A stretch of DNA of 38,542 nucleotides. It comes from an uncultured Erysipelotrichaceae bacterium. GTDB lineage: Bacteria > Bacillota_I > Bacilli_A > RFN20 > CAG-826. Both the position numbers and the translations under genes were made by a program. The notes below the pieces were generated by a model that was not told the origin of the DNA, searched no databases, and saw only the letters and a program-made list of their open reading frames with translations. The stretch is taken from assembly GCA_902802905.1 (NCBI GenBank), contig CADCNT010000016.1, positions 1 to 38,542 on the forward strand, in the 5' to 3' direction. The first letter of the stretch is position 1, and every line of letters starts with the position of its first letter. Shown one piece after another: positions 11,421 through 19,578 of this stretch.

Positions 11421-11496
11421 TATAAAAGAATATCAAAATAGTGCGTATGAGCGCAACAAGAATTTGTCGAAAATTATATAAAAGATTGAATTTGCA

Positions 11497-11521
11497 AAGA
11501 AAAACTGCACAAAGTGCAGTT
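11497..11521 (-). terminator. Intrinsic terminator after trpB
   Basis: The minus strand reads ACTGCAC-TTT-GTGCAGT followed by TTTTC, a strong short hairpin with a U-tract, 20 bases past the trpB stop. Confidence 0.85.
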
Positions 11522-11540
11522 TATCATTTTGATAAAAGTG

Positions 11541-12959
11541 TTATTTTGTTAGAAACATGTGAGGATATTTCTTAATCATGAAGTCCATATCCTTATCACC
11601 ACGACCAGATAAATTAACAAGCACTGATCCACTCTTCATATTTTTGGCACATCTAATAGCATAGGCCAAGGCATGAGCGCTTTCGATTGCAGGAATAATT
11701 CCTTCTAATCTAGATAGTAAGAAGAAGGCCTCTGCTGCTTCTTCATCAGTAACTGTTTCATATTTCACTCTACCAATCTCGTGTAAGAATGCATGTTCTG
11801 GTCCCACTCCTGGGTAGTCTAATCCTGATGCAATGCTATAAGCAGGAGCCGGAGTTCCATCTTCATTTTGCAGCACTAAAGAATTGAATCCGTGTAAAAT
11901 CTTTTCTTTACCAAACGAGATTGTTGCCGCGTTATTGCCAATTTCTTTACCTTTACCCATTGGCTCTACACCAACTATGTTGACTGGTTCTTCTAAAAAT
12001 GCTTCAAACATACCAATCGCATTAGATCCACCACCAACACAAGCACAGACGATATCTGGTAGTTCTCCAGTCATCTCTACAAATTGCTCTTTAGCTTCTC
12101 TTCCAATAATTTCTTGGAAGTCTCTAACCATAAGCGGATATGGATGAGGACCAACTGCACTACCTAAGCAATAGAAAGCAGTTTTATATTCCTTAGAGTA
12201 GGCTTCAAAAGCAGCGTCCACTGCTTCTTTTAAAGTTTTGGTGCCAAAGCTAACCGGTATAACGTTAGCACCTAAAACCTTAATACGGGCCACATTTGCT
12301 GCTTGTTTTTCAATATCTACCTCCCCCATGTAGATATCACATTCAAGTCCAAAATAGGCTGCCGCCATCGCTACTGCTGAGCCATGGCTACCAGCACCGG
12401 TTTCCGCGATTAATTTCTTCTTCCCGAGATATTTAGCAAGCAAAGCTTGTCCCATGGCGTTATTTAATTTATGAGCGCCTCCGTGATTGAGGTCTTCTCT
12501 TTTTAAATATATTTGTACTTTTCCAAAATAATTGGATAGGTTTTGACAGTGATATACCGGAGTTGGTCTACCTTGATAATGTTTACGAATGTCTCTTAAT
12601 TCAGAAATAAATTTAGCGGACTTGGCAATTGTTAAATATCCGGCGTAAATTTCATCGAATGCTTTTTGTAAATTCTTTGGTAAGAAGCTACCTCCATAAC
12701 GCCCAAAATATCCGTCTTCACTTGGATACATTTTACGATAGTTTTTGAAATCAAAATCAATAGATTTTAGAGGCGAATCTTCAAAGCATCTTTGTCCTTT
12801 AAATCTACGATCTAATGGTTTAGATGCATTCTCTGGAATTAAGTATTTATGGTCTTTATAAATTGCCCCTTCAATACGCTTTTCTTGGAGTAACACTCTC
12901 ACTCTTCTTTCATTGATATTCCACTTCTTTGATATCTCTTTTACGGTTAAATATTTCAT
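11541..12959 (-). CDS. trpB: Tryptophan synthase beta chain with N-terminal helix-turn-helix domain
   Basis: At 472 residues this is about 70 longer than typical TrpB. Residues 1-50 ([20 protein letters not shown], then a basic wing ending at [13 protein letters not shown]) look like a small excisionase/MerR-type DNA-binding domain. Residues about 70-472 are a complete TrpB1: PLP lysine Lys164 in GAHKLNN, Glu186 in [10 protein letters not shown], phosphate-binding GGGSNAIG (309-316) and SGRGDKD near the C-terminus. Ser191 stands where TrpB usually has Gln. AGGAG supports the start of the fused form. No trpA or other trp gene is adjacent, so it may convert indole plus serine to tryptophan as a salvage enzyme. 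A regulatory role for the HTH is inference. Confidence 0.93.
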   Translation of the reverse strand: MKYLTVKEISKKWNINERRVRVLLQEKRIEGAIYKDHKYLIPENASKPLDRRFKGQRCFEDSPLKSIDFDFKNYRKMYPSEDGYFGRYGGSFLPKNLQKAFDEIYAGYLTIAKSAKFISELRDIRKHYQGRPTPVYHCQNLSNYFGKVQIYLKREDLNHGGAHKLNNAMGQALLAKYLGKKKLIAETGAGSHGSAVAMAAAYFGLECDIYMGEVDIEKQAANVARIKVLGANVIPVSFGTKTLKEAVDAAFEAYSKEYKTAFYCLGSAVGPHPYPLMVRDFQEIIGREAKEQFVEMTGELPDIVCACVGGGSNAIGMFEAFLEEPVNIVGVEPMGKGKEIGNNAATISFGKEKILHGFNSLVLQNEDGTPAPAYSIASGLDYPGVGPEHAFLHEIGRVKYETVTDEEAAEAFFLLSRLEGIIPAIESAHALAYAIRCAKNMKSGSVLVNLSGRGDKDMDFMIKKYPHMFLTK

Positions 12960-13082
12960 ACCTTTATCTCCTGTTCGGTATATACTTTATTCCTTTTTTA
13001 TATAATAAGCAATATTAGATTTTTTGCTGATTGTAAAAGAGTAGACGAAATCAGTATTTTGTTATTTTCAAAATAGCAAAAT

Positions 13083-13110
13083 TTGATTTTAGAAATCTAA
13101 CGAGTATAAT
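13083..13110 (+). promoter_or_regulatory. Probable ktrAB promoter
   Basis: TTGATT and TATAAT are 16 bases apart. The TATAAT ends only 10 bases before the ktrB ATG, so the transcript would start within or just after the AAGGAG. The message could be nearly leaderless, or another promoter may be used. Confidence 0.5.
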
Positions 13111-13120
13111 ACAAGGAGTT

Positions 13121-14500
13121 ATGAAACGAGAAACTAAGTCAAGAGCAGTATCTCCTTATATGCTAGTAATTCTCTCCTTTGTGGGAGTGATTTTATTAGG
13201 CTCATTCTTATTATCACTTCCATTTGCTCACAAAGATGGACAATGGGGTGTTTATCTTGATGCTTTCTTCCACGCTACTAGTGCTACTTGTGTGACTGGC
13301 TTATCTACCTATGTTAAAGGTATAGGTGATGAACTTACATTATTTGGTCAAATAGTTGTCTTAGTGATGATTCAAATCGGTGGATTAGGATTTATTACTA
13401 TTCTTACTTTCTTTGTTTCATTAGTGCAAAAACGTATTCAATTCAAAGACAGAGTCTTTTTAGCGCAAGCAGTTAACTCCAATAGCGTCGCATCTGTAGG
13501 ACGATTTGTTAAACGTGTGATTATTATTGTTTTTACTGTAGAAATAACTGGCTTCTTGCTTGGTTTACCAGTGTTTTTAAACACTAAAGGCTTAACTACT
13601 TGGGAAGCAGTTTGGGCATCTTTATTTACTTCTATATCGGCATTTAATAATGCAGGATTTGATATCTTTGGTGCCACATCTTTAATTAGAAACGCTGGTA
13701 ATTCTGTCATTGATAATATGCCGCAATGGGCATACTACTATATGCAAGGCTATATCATGGTGCTTATCATCCTAGGCGGCTTATCTTTTATCACCATTAT
13801 TGAAACCACAATGATGAGAAAAAAACCAAGACAATGGTCAGCATTTACGAGAATTACCTTATTAATGACACCAGTATTATTAGTGTCTGGCTTTGTGGCA
13901 TTCTGCCTTACAGACGTAATTCAAGGTAACATCGATCCTTTCCAGGCGTTATTCCAAAGTGTCACTACTAGAACTGCTGGCTTTGCCACTTTTGATCAAA
14001 ACACCTTATCTCCTGCAGGAAAAACAATATCAGCATTCTTGATGTTTATTGGTGGTTCACCAATCGGCACAGCTGGTGGTATTAAGACCACAACCTTATT
14101 TGTTATCGTTCTATGTCTTATAAGATTCTTCCAAGGCAAGAAGATTGCAGCTTTTAAACGTGAATTTACAAAGTCATCCATTATTAAGACGATGACATTG
14201 TTATTCTTATCAATCGGTACATTATTACTCGGCTATATTTTAATTGCGACATTTGAGAAAGATAATCCACTTGCCTCGCATGATAATTTACTTTATGAAA
14301 TTTTCTCTGCTTTTGGCACAGTCGGATTAACCGCTGGATTAACCACCAGCTTATCAGTTGGCAGTAAGATAGTTATTTGTGTATTAATGTTCTTCGGAAG
14401 ATTAGGTCCAATCACCTTATTCCAAATCTTCCAAAAGAGAATGAATAATGAGGAAAATACTCATTATAAATATATTGAAACAGATGTTATCATAGGATAG
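13121..14500 (+). CDS. ktrB: Potassium uptake channel subunit KtrB (TrkH/Ktr/HKT family)
   Basis: A 459-residue membrane protein made of four M1-pore-M2 repeats. The four filter segments are visible: TSATCVTGLSTY (about 54-65), FNNAGFD (about 175), TTRTAGFATFD (about 282) and FGTVGLTAG (about 397). Each has the single critical Gly of this family. The length matches Bacillus KtrB, not the larger TrkH. It works with KtrA, encoded 12 bases downstream, for K+/Na+-dependent potassium uptake and osmotic control. AAGGAG lies only 2 bases from the ATG, an unusually short gap. Confidence 0.95.
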   Translation: MKRETKSRAVSPYMLVILSFVGVILLGSFLLSLPFAHKDGQWGVYLDAFFHATSATCVTGLSTYVKGIGDELTLFGQIVVLVMIQIGGLGFITILTFFVSLVQKRIQFKDRVFLAQAVNSNSVASVGRFVKRVIIIVFTVEITGFLLGLPVFLNTKGLTTWEAVWASLFTSISAFNNAGFDIFGATSLIRNAGNSVIDNMPQWAYYYMQGYIMVLIILGGLSFITIIETTMMRKKPRQWSAFTRITLLMTPVLLVSGFVAFCLTDVIQGNIDPFQALFQSVTTRTAGFATFDQNTLSPAGKTISAFLMFIGGSPIGTAGGIKTTTLFVIVLCLIRFFQGKKIAAFKREFTKSSIIKTMTLLFLSIGTLLLGYILIATFEKDNPLASHDNLLYEIFSAFGTVGLTAGLTTSLSVGSKIVICVLMFFGRLGPITLFQIFQKRMNNEENTHYKYIETDVIIG

Positions 14501-14512
14501 GAGGAACTCTCT

Positions 14513-15190
14513 ATGGCACATAAATCATTTGCAGTTATTGGACTCGGACAATTTGGTCGATCAATCGTTAAAGAATTAGCGGATAACGGTATGGATGTTA
14601 TCGCTATTGATAAAGACGAAGAAACCGCAAAAGCAGTCGCAGCGGACTTATCCACTACTTTTATCGCTGATAGTACAGATGAAAGAGCGTTAAAAGAATT
14701 AGGAATTGGTGAAGTTGACGCCGCTATTGTCGCTTTTGGTGATAATAAAGAAGCTAGTGTTTTAACTACAGTTATCTTAAGAGAATTAGGCGTTAAAAAC
14801 ATTATCGTCAGAGCGGATGATGACTACTATGTCCCAATTTTAAAGAAATTAGGTGCTACTGAAGTTATTACTCCACAAAAAGCTGCAGGAAGCGCTTTAG
14901 CTAACCGTATTGGTAATGAAGACTTCCAAGAATTCTATAAGTTAGATGCTAAATATTCAGTTGTCTCTATTCTCATTAATCCAGGTTTTTTCCCTGTGAC
15001 ATTAAAAGACATGAATCCTAAAAATGTATATGGCGTTAACATGGTGTTAATTAGAAGAGGCAACAAATCATTTGTCCCTGGTGGTAATGATTCCATTCTT
15101 CCAGACGATGTTGTTTACGTTGTTGGTACCTCTAAAGAAATCTATGCCTTTAGAGAAGCAGTCAATGGCGGTAAACAGAAGAAGAAATAA
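14513..15190 (+). CDS. ktrA: Potassium uptake regulatory subunit KtrA (RCK protein)
   Basis: A 225-residue cytoplasmic RCK protein. The N-terminal Rossmann domain has GLGQFG (10-15) and an acidic residue after the second strand (VIAIDKDEE), as for NAD/ATP-type nucleotide binding. A C-terminal RCK_C subdomain spans roughly 140-218, a site that binds c-di-AMP in related proteins. It forms an octameric ring under KtrB and gates it. AGGAGG precedes the ATG, and the gene is followed at once by a terminator, so ktrBA is a two-gene operon. Confidence 0.95.
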   Translation: MAHKSFAVIGLGQFGRSIVKELADNGMDVIAIDKDEETAKAVAADLSTTFIADSTDERALKELGIGEVDAAIVAFGDNKEASVLTTVILRELGVKNIIVRADDDYYVPILKKLGATEVITPQKAAGSALANRIGNEDFQEFYKLDAKYSVVSILINPGFFPVTLKDMNPKNVYGVNMVLIRRGNKSFVPGGNDSILPDDVVYVVGTSKEIYAFREAVNGGKQKKK

Positions 15191-15206
15191 AATCAATTCA
15201 ATCCAC

Positions 15207-15229
15207 AAAGACCCTTTGGGTCTTTTTTT
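15207..15229 (+). terminator. Intrinsic terminator of ktrBA
   Basis: AAAGACCC-TTT-GGGTCTTT with a following T-run, 17 bases after the ktrA stop. Confidence 0.93.
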
Positions 15230-15232
15230 ATT

Positions 15233-15315
15233 AAAAAGATTGTCGCCTCAGCGCGGCGAAAATGTTTACATTCGTTCAAAAAAAGATTGTCTCCGCACTG
15301 TAGAGAAAATGTTTT
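15233..15315. repeat. Two tandem 36-nt hairpin repeats (period 47)
   Basis: Copies at 15233-15268 and 15280-15315 share the flanks AAAAAGATTGT and GAAAATGTTT. The centre differs but keeps a short stem: TCGCC/GGCGA in copy 1 and TCTC/GAGA in copy 2. One base pair changes from G-C to T-A in step. Function is unknown. Confidence 0.6.
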
Positions 15316-15330
15316 TATACTAGGTATAAA

Positions 15331-15353
15331 ATAAAAAACGCCGAAGCGTTTTC
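15331..15353 (-). terminator. Intrinsic terminator of the 16-residue-repeat gene
   Basis: The minus strand reads AAAACGC-TTCG-GCGTTTT and then TTAT, a UUCG-capped hairpin next to the stop codon at 15356. Confidence 0.9.
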
Positions 15354-15355
15354 TT

Positions 15356-15727
15356 TTACACTCTTTTATCTCCGACCCACAGCACATTATTGCAGGAGTC
15401 ATAGGAGATATTAACACTACCAATCCACATTACTTTATTAATGCTGTTGTATTCAATTTTAGTGCTACCTACCCACATCAGTTGCCCGTTTGAGTAGTAT
15501 TCAAATTTTGTATCACCAATCCACATCACTTTGCCATCGCTGTAATAAGAAATATGAACATTACCAAGCCACATTAATTGTCCGTTTGAATAATAGCTCA
15601 TACTGTCACCATCATGACCAGCAATATATAGATTTAATCTTTCATCTAAATATAAGGAGTTGCGACTATCAACTAGAATTGGTACTTTACCAGAATATCC
15701 ATCACCAAAAGAAAATAGTTTAATCAT
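15356..15727 (-). CDS. Small protein of five 16-residue beta-type repeats
   Basis: A 123-residue protein. From about residue 44 to the end it consists of five consecutive 16-residue units with consensus YYSxGxxMWIGxxxIS (for example YYSNGQLMWLGNVHIS and YYSDGKVMWIGDTKFE). The spacing and aromatic/Gly pattern resemble MORN or YD-type beta-hairpin repeats but I cannot assign a named family. There is no signal peptide or membrane segment, so it is probably cytoplasmic. The last two units have drifted and carry single cysteines. AAGGAG precedes the ATG. Function unknown. Confidence 0.8.
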   Translation of the reverse strand: MIKLFSFGDGYSGKVPILVDSRNSLYLDERLNLYIAGHDGDSMSYYSNGQLMWLGNVHISYYSDGKVMWIGDTKFEYYSNGQLMWVGSTKIEYNSINKVMWIGSVNISYDSCNNVLWVGDKRV

Positions 15728-15759
15728 GTTTAAATCTCCTTATTACTTAATGCGCATAT

Positions 15760-15789
15760 ATTATAACACAACAGGACAAAACATGTCCT
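15760..15789 (-). promoter_or_regulatory. Promoter with inverted repeat for the 16-residue-repeat gene
   Basis: A minus-strand TATAAT (15760-15765) lies 32 bases before the ATG. The inverted repeat AGGACA-N5-TGTCCT (15773-15789) lies between it and a poorly conserved -35, where a repressor could bind. Confidence 0.45.
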
Positions 15790-15792
15790 CAC

Positions 15793-16350
15793 AACCCCTA
15801 TTGACAGGGTTATATCATATTGGTGCATTGGAACCCAGTGAATGTCATCTTGCTGATGGCTGGGGCCTAACCAAGTAAGGAGATAATGTGGGATGCTGCA
15901 TTATGTCCAAGACCACTACTTGTGGTTTCCGATATTGATTTATCGCTTTGGTTAGTGGCGCAAATCGCTCTAGTGAAATAAACGACTATTAGAACAGGCA
16001 CGACAAGAGGCTCTACAGCAATGTATCCCACGTGATGATGTTAGCCTGAGAAACTAACATCTACGTTCTCAAAAGAAGTGTGCGGCTTGATGGTAGGCAA
16101 CTACCTATAACTGCTTTAATAGGTTTAAGTAGGGGAACGCCGGATGATAGCTTAAGTGCATCGCACAGAAATTATGATCCGCTGAAGCTCCCTGAACATT
16201 GAAGGATACCGATTCCTTCCAAGGTTACGGCTTATGCCCATTCTGGAAGCATTAGGGTCGCTCCCTCTTGCTCAGCCCAGCGTGCTTGTGCGTGAATAAT
16301 TAACGGAGTAAGGTTTGTATGGCGAAGGTCAACAATGCCTTTTTTTATTT
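15793..16350 (+). ncRNA. Candidate large structured non-coding RNA
   Basis: About 500 bases here have no gene, are visibly richer in G+C than the surroundings and are packed with hairpins. CTAACCAA (15867-15874) pairs with TTGGTTAG (15948-15955) and encloses three hairpins (GATAATG/CATTAT, ACCAC/GTGGT, CGATA/TATCG). The loop of the first, GTGGGAT (15888-15894), can pair with ATCCCAC (16025-16031) as a pseudoknot. Downstream are GATGTTAG/CTAACATC, GGTAG-GCAA-CTACC with a GNRA loop, GGATGATA/TATGATCC enclosing GTGC/GCAC, and GAAGGA/TCCTTC. AAGGTTTGT/ACAATGCCTT plus a T-run near 16309-16350 could terminate a plus-strand RNA. The GNRA loop and G-U pairs favour the plus strand. Ends are approximate and the family is unrecognised. 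Confidence 0.6.
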
Positions 16351-16576
16351 TTGCAAACAAAAAACATCCATTAAGGATGTCTAATGCTGATACCTCGAAT
16401 ATATCAGCGAAAGTATTAACAACGTCAATACTTCCGGTGCCATTATTTTCAATGCGACGTAAGTTACGTACACTATATCCAATAATGTCGGCTAAGCCCT
16501 CCTGAGTTAGGTTATGACTTAACCTTAGGTTCTTGATGGACTTGCCAATCAAGTGCGAATCAATTAATTTGCTCAT
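16232..16576 (-). CDS. XRE-family transcriptional regulator
   Basis: A 114-residue protein. Residues 8-70 form a Cro/C1-type helix-turn-helix (SIKNLRLSHNLTQEGLADII, then a recognition helix GYSVRNLRRIEN). AGGAGG precedes the ATG by 6 bases. The promoter has an inverted repeat in the -35/-10 spacer, suggesting autorepression. The last 35 or so codons lie antisense to the 3' end of the candidate structured RNA and share its higher G+C. The C-terminal tail may therefore be a recent addition or a truncation product. Confidence 0.85.
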   Translation of the reverse strand: MSKLIDSHLIGKSIKNLRLSHNLTQEGLADIIGYSVRNLRRIENNGTGSIDVVNTFADIFEVSALDILNGCFLFAKIKKGIVDLRHTNLTPLIIHAQARWAEQEGATLMLPEWA

Positions 16577-16664
16577 AACTACCTCCTAATAATTGATCTC
16601 TGTTTTCATGTTTCGACCGAAGGTCTAGTAGTTTGATTCGCTTGGTAGCTTTATGAGCGTGATT

Positions 16665-16694
16665 ATTATATATCTTAATTAAAGATATTCTCAA
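16665..16694 (-). promoter_or_regulatory. Promoter and operator of the XRE gene
   Basis: On the minus strand TTGAGA (16689-16694) and TATAAT (16665-16670) are 18 bases apart. The inverted repeat ATATCTT-N5-AAGATAT fills the spacer, a typical site for self-repression. Confidence 0.65.
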
Positions 16695-16701
16695 GATGTT
16701 T

Positions 16702-19461
16702 TTAAGCGATATATGGGCTCATCTGGGCAAATAAATCGAGGTTTGCAATGGCTTTGCCGTCAAATGAGAAGAAGCCTTGATTTCCCCATGTATTATTAGA
16801 GCCACTTCCAGCCCAGCCAACATTCGCGTTAGGGATCCATGCGCTTTCCCAGTAGAAGATACCTTTTCCACCTGCAGAAACGACCGCAGAAGTTAAATCA
16901 TGAATTAATTTAGCTTGGCCACTACCAGTAAAGGCATAGGAGCTATTGATATTAGTGTCACCTGTATTCCAACTAGAGATGGTAAAGTTAGTTACTCCAG
17001 AGACATATCCGTTTCCAGAGAAAGGATAGCTAGTCTCTGCCACAAACCAAGGTTTAGCAAGACTTAACCCATTAAGAATGTTTTTAGCCACCGCCATTGT
17101 GTCAAAGCAATAATATGGATAGAAGGATATAGCGGCATAGTCATAATAGCTACTTGGCATATTGTTAAAGAAGCTATTAATAACGGAAGCACTGATAGAA
17201 CTACCTTTAGCCCAGTGTAAGACTTTCTTAATAGAACTACTAACAGCGTCAACACCTTCACTAGCGGCTTTGATATAGTTAGTGTATTGGCTAGCGTTAT
17301 TCGTGCCATAACTATAATTAGATTTACCAGTTAAATAGGATGGCTGACCATAAGCATCAAAAGATTCTGTACCACCACTATATTTTTGTAAATAGATACC
17401 ACTAGATATCTCATTACCTAGTTGCACCATATCTGGTAAGCAGTTATTGTCTTTAAATTCATTTAAAGTATCAGTGGTATAGGATTTAATTCTCGCTTGA
17501 AGTGCACTTATGGAATTACAGTCATTCCATGATTTAGGAATGATTTGTTGTCCTGGATGGGTCCAATAATCTGAATAATGGAAATCAAGTAAGAAATTAA
17601 GTCCCGCTTTTTTAGCTTCTTTAGCCATATATAAAGTGGAATCTAAATCACCAATACCGCCTCCATAAGAAACACTATCAGAGGTGTATGGGTCAACCCA
17701 TAACTTTAATCTAATCCAGTTAACTCCTGCATCTTTTAAGATGTAGAAGAGATGTTGTTCCACTCCACTTGCATTATAGAATTTAGCACCTTCATCAATT
17801 AAAGCTTTAAAGCTAGATGTATCGATTCCGTTATAGAAATCGCTACCCATCCCGCTTATTTCCTCTACATAAGTAGAGGTAAACCATCCTTCGGATACAG
17901 AGGTACCTCCACTAGCGGCGGTATCATAATAAGCAGAGTATGTACTATTAGGCACTGTTACTGTAAACGTGCATGATTTACCACCAATAGTGGTTAATGT
18001 CACTTGAGTAGATGTACCAGCTTTAATTCCAGTAATGGTGAGATTATCATCAATACGGATGTTTTCTCCTGTATATGAAGCAGTAAAGGCTTCACTACTA
18101 CCAGAGAATGTTGGAGATATAGTAGTTGTTTCATAAACGCTTAAAGTAACGTCATTATGATAAATTTGACTTGATGATACGATGGCGGCAGAAACTGCTC
18201 CATAGGAGGAATTACCCACTACTGCACCTGTATAACCTAATTCTCCACCAGCAGTCTTACTTGTGCCATAGGATGAACAAGAAATAGTTACTGTATTGTT
18301 TTCTAACTCTAATGGTACATATTTAATCGCGTGCCAAGAAGAGTCGCCACCGATAGTGACATTATCACTCACTCCCCAGTCATACATCTTAAAGAAGAAA
18401 TATAATGCTTCGTCTTGATCAATGTTACTAACAGTAAAAGTATTACTAGATGCACTTAAATCATCCCAGTTATAACCAATTGTAGTTTTGGTCATATCAC
18501 CAGTATATAGTTCCATATTCTTGTTTGAAGACTTTTGATAATTAAGCTCCAAATAATTGATTTCATCATTAGTGCCTAAATTAATTGTGATCTCTAATGA
18601 ATATGATGTTGGAGAGACATATCCTGGTTCATTGCTCCAGGAATATGAAGTTGTATCATTGATATTGCTATCTAAGATAAGAGATACATCTCCTTCATTT
18701 GATTTATTAGACCAGTTAAATGTTCCTCCGTTTTCCACTGTGTAGAAAGCGTATTTATATTTACCAGTTTCTAAAGCACTTGGAGAAGAATATGAATAAG
18801 TTCCATTTAAATAAGATAGTTTTTTATATTTCCAGGTTCCACTAGAAGCAGTACCATCACTAATTAATTCTGCACTACCAGCGATATAGATATCTGCTGG
18901 ATTATCTGCGGTCTTACTATTCCAATCAGGAGAAAATGATACATTAAATGTATATGAAGATGTTGAACAACCATATGTAATATACATAGCAGTAATAACA
19001 ACATCATCTTCCTCTTCTTGATTATAAATCTCAAAATAGTCTATTGGACTAGAGGAGAAATCAGCGGATTCTGATGCATCTGGCCAAGTATCAGTTGTGG
19101 TAACTATGTTTCCACTATTCTCAAAGTCTTTATAGCAAGGCACTATTTTTGCCCATGGAGAACCTTCTCCATAGACTAATTCAATACTAGTGATACCTCT
19201 AATAGGTTCTGTATTCTTGATATACCCTTCAGGAGATAAGGAGAATAAAGAACCACTAGTAAAACCACTAGTCTCTGTAGCAACAGAATAGTTATTAGAC
19301 ATGGTTAAGGAGCTAGAAGAAATGGAGACTACACTTTTAGCGTTACTTGCTCTTGATCTTAAATAGTTAGAAGAAACATTAGGAGAGATAAACGCTAATG
19401 ACATTGTAGTAGCAACTCCTAGGGTTAATAAAACATAAGTAAATAGACCAGATTTCTTCAT
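16702..19461 (-). CDS. Secreted GH53 endo-beta-1,4-galactanase with N-terminal accessory domains
   Basis: A 919-residue exported enzyme. Residues 1-40 form a signal peptide or N-terminal anchor. Residues 50-430 are beta-rich and Ser/Thr/Tyr-rich accessory modules, probably carbohydrate-binding. About 435-505 is an Ig-like Big_2 domain (SVYETTTISP, ITGIKAGTS). The catalytic GH53 barrel spans about 530-919 with NWIRLKLWVDP, the GGGIGDL loop and LLDFHYSDYWTHPGQQ. The acid/base is Glu684 in LGNEIS and the nucleophile Glu809 in WFVAETSYPF. The predicted activity is cleavage of beta-1,4-galactan side chains of pectin (arabinogalactan I). There is no LPxTG or C-terminal membrane segment. It sits beside three glycan-binding-like surface proteins. 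Confidence 0.9.
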   Translation of the reverse strand: MKKSGLFTYVLLTLGVATTMSLAFISPNVSSNYLRSRASNAKSVVSISSSSLTMSNNYSVATETSGFTSGSLFSLSPEGYIKNTEPIRGITSIELVYGEGSPWAKIVPCYKDFENSGNIVTTTDTWPDASESADFSSSPIDYFEIYNQEEEDDVVITAMYITYGCSTSSYTFNVSFSPDWNSKTADNPADIYIAGSAELISDGTASSGTWKYKKLSYLNGTYSYSSPSALETGKYKYAFYTVENGGTFNWSNKSNEGDVSLILDSNINDTTSYSWSNEPGYVSPTSYSLEITINLGTNDEINYLELNYQKSSNKNMELYTGDMTKTTIGYNWDDLSASSNTFTVSNIDQDEALYFFFKMYDWGVSDNVTIGGDSSWHAIKYVPLELENNTVTISCSSYGTSKTAGGELGYTGAVVGNSSYGAVSAAIVSSSQIYHNDVTLSVYETTTISPTFSGSSEAFTASYTGENIRIDDNLTITGIKAGTSTQVTLTTIGGKSCTFTVTVPNSTYSAYYDTAASGGTSVSEGWFTSTYVEEISGMGSDFYNGIDTSSFKALIDEGAKFYNASGVEQHLFYILKDAGVNWIRLKLWVDPYTSDSVSYGGGIGDLDSTLYMAKEAKKAGLNFLLDFHYSDYWTHPGQQIIPKSWNDCNSISALQARIKSYTTDTLNEFKDNNCLPDMVQLGNEISSGIYLQKYSGGTESFDAYGQPSYLTGKSNYSYGTNNASQYTNYIKAASEGVDAVSSSIKKVLHWAKGSSISASVINSFFNNMPSSYYDYAAISFYPYYCFDTMAVAKNILNGLSLAKPWFVAETSYPFSGNGYVSGVTNFTISSWNTGDTNINSSYAFTGSGQAKLIHDLTSAVVSAGGKGIFYWESAWIPNANVGWAGSGSNNTWGNQGFFSFDGKAIANLDLFAQMSPYIA

Positions 19462-19519
19462 AACTTTTTCTCTCCTTTATACGCACGTATTTATATATTA
19501 CATAAGAATAATTATTTAT

Positions 19520-19556
19520 ATAAGAAAAAGGTGAAGAATGAGATTCCTCACCTTAA
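19520..19556 (-). terminator. Intrinsic terminator of the 517-residue surface protein gene
   Basis: On the minus strand AAGGTGA and TCACCTT, with an inner GAAT/ATTC, form a long hairpin followed by TTTTTC. Confidence 0.88.
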
Positions 19557-19578
19557 TAATTTAGTTTTACCTAATCAA

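Noticed and set aside
15793-16350. RNase P RNA, tmRNA, SRP RNA or a group II intron
   Set aside because: GTAGGGGAAC and ACAGAAA resemble RNase P fragments, but the order and the GAGGAAAGTCC core are absent. No tRNA-like ends or intron domain V were found.
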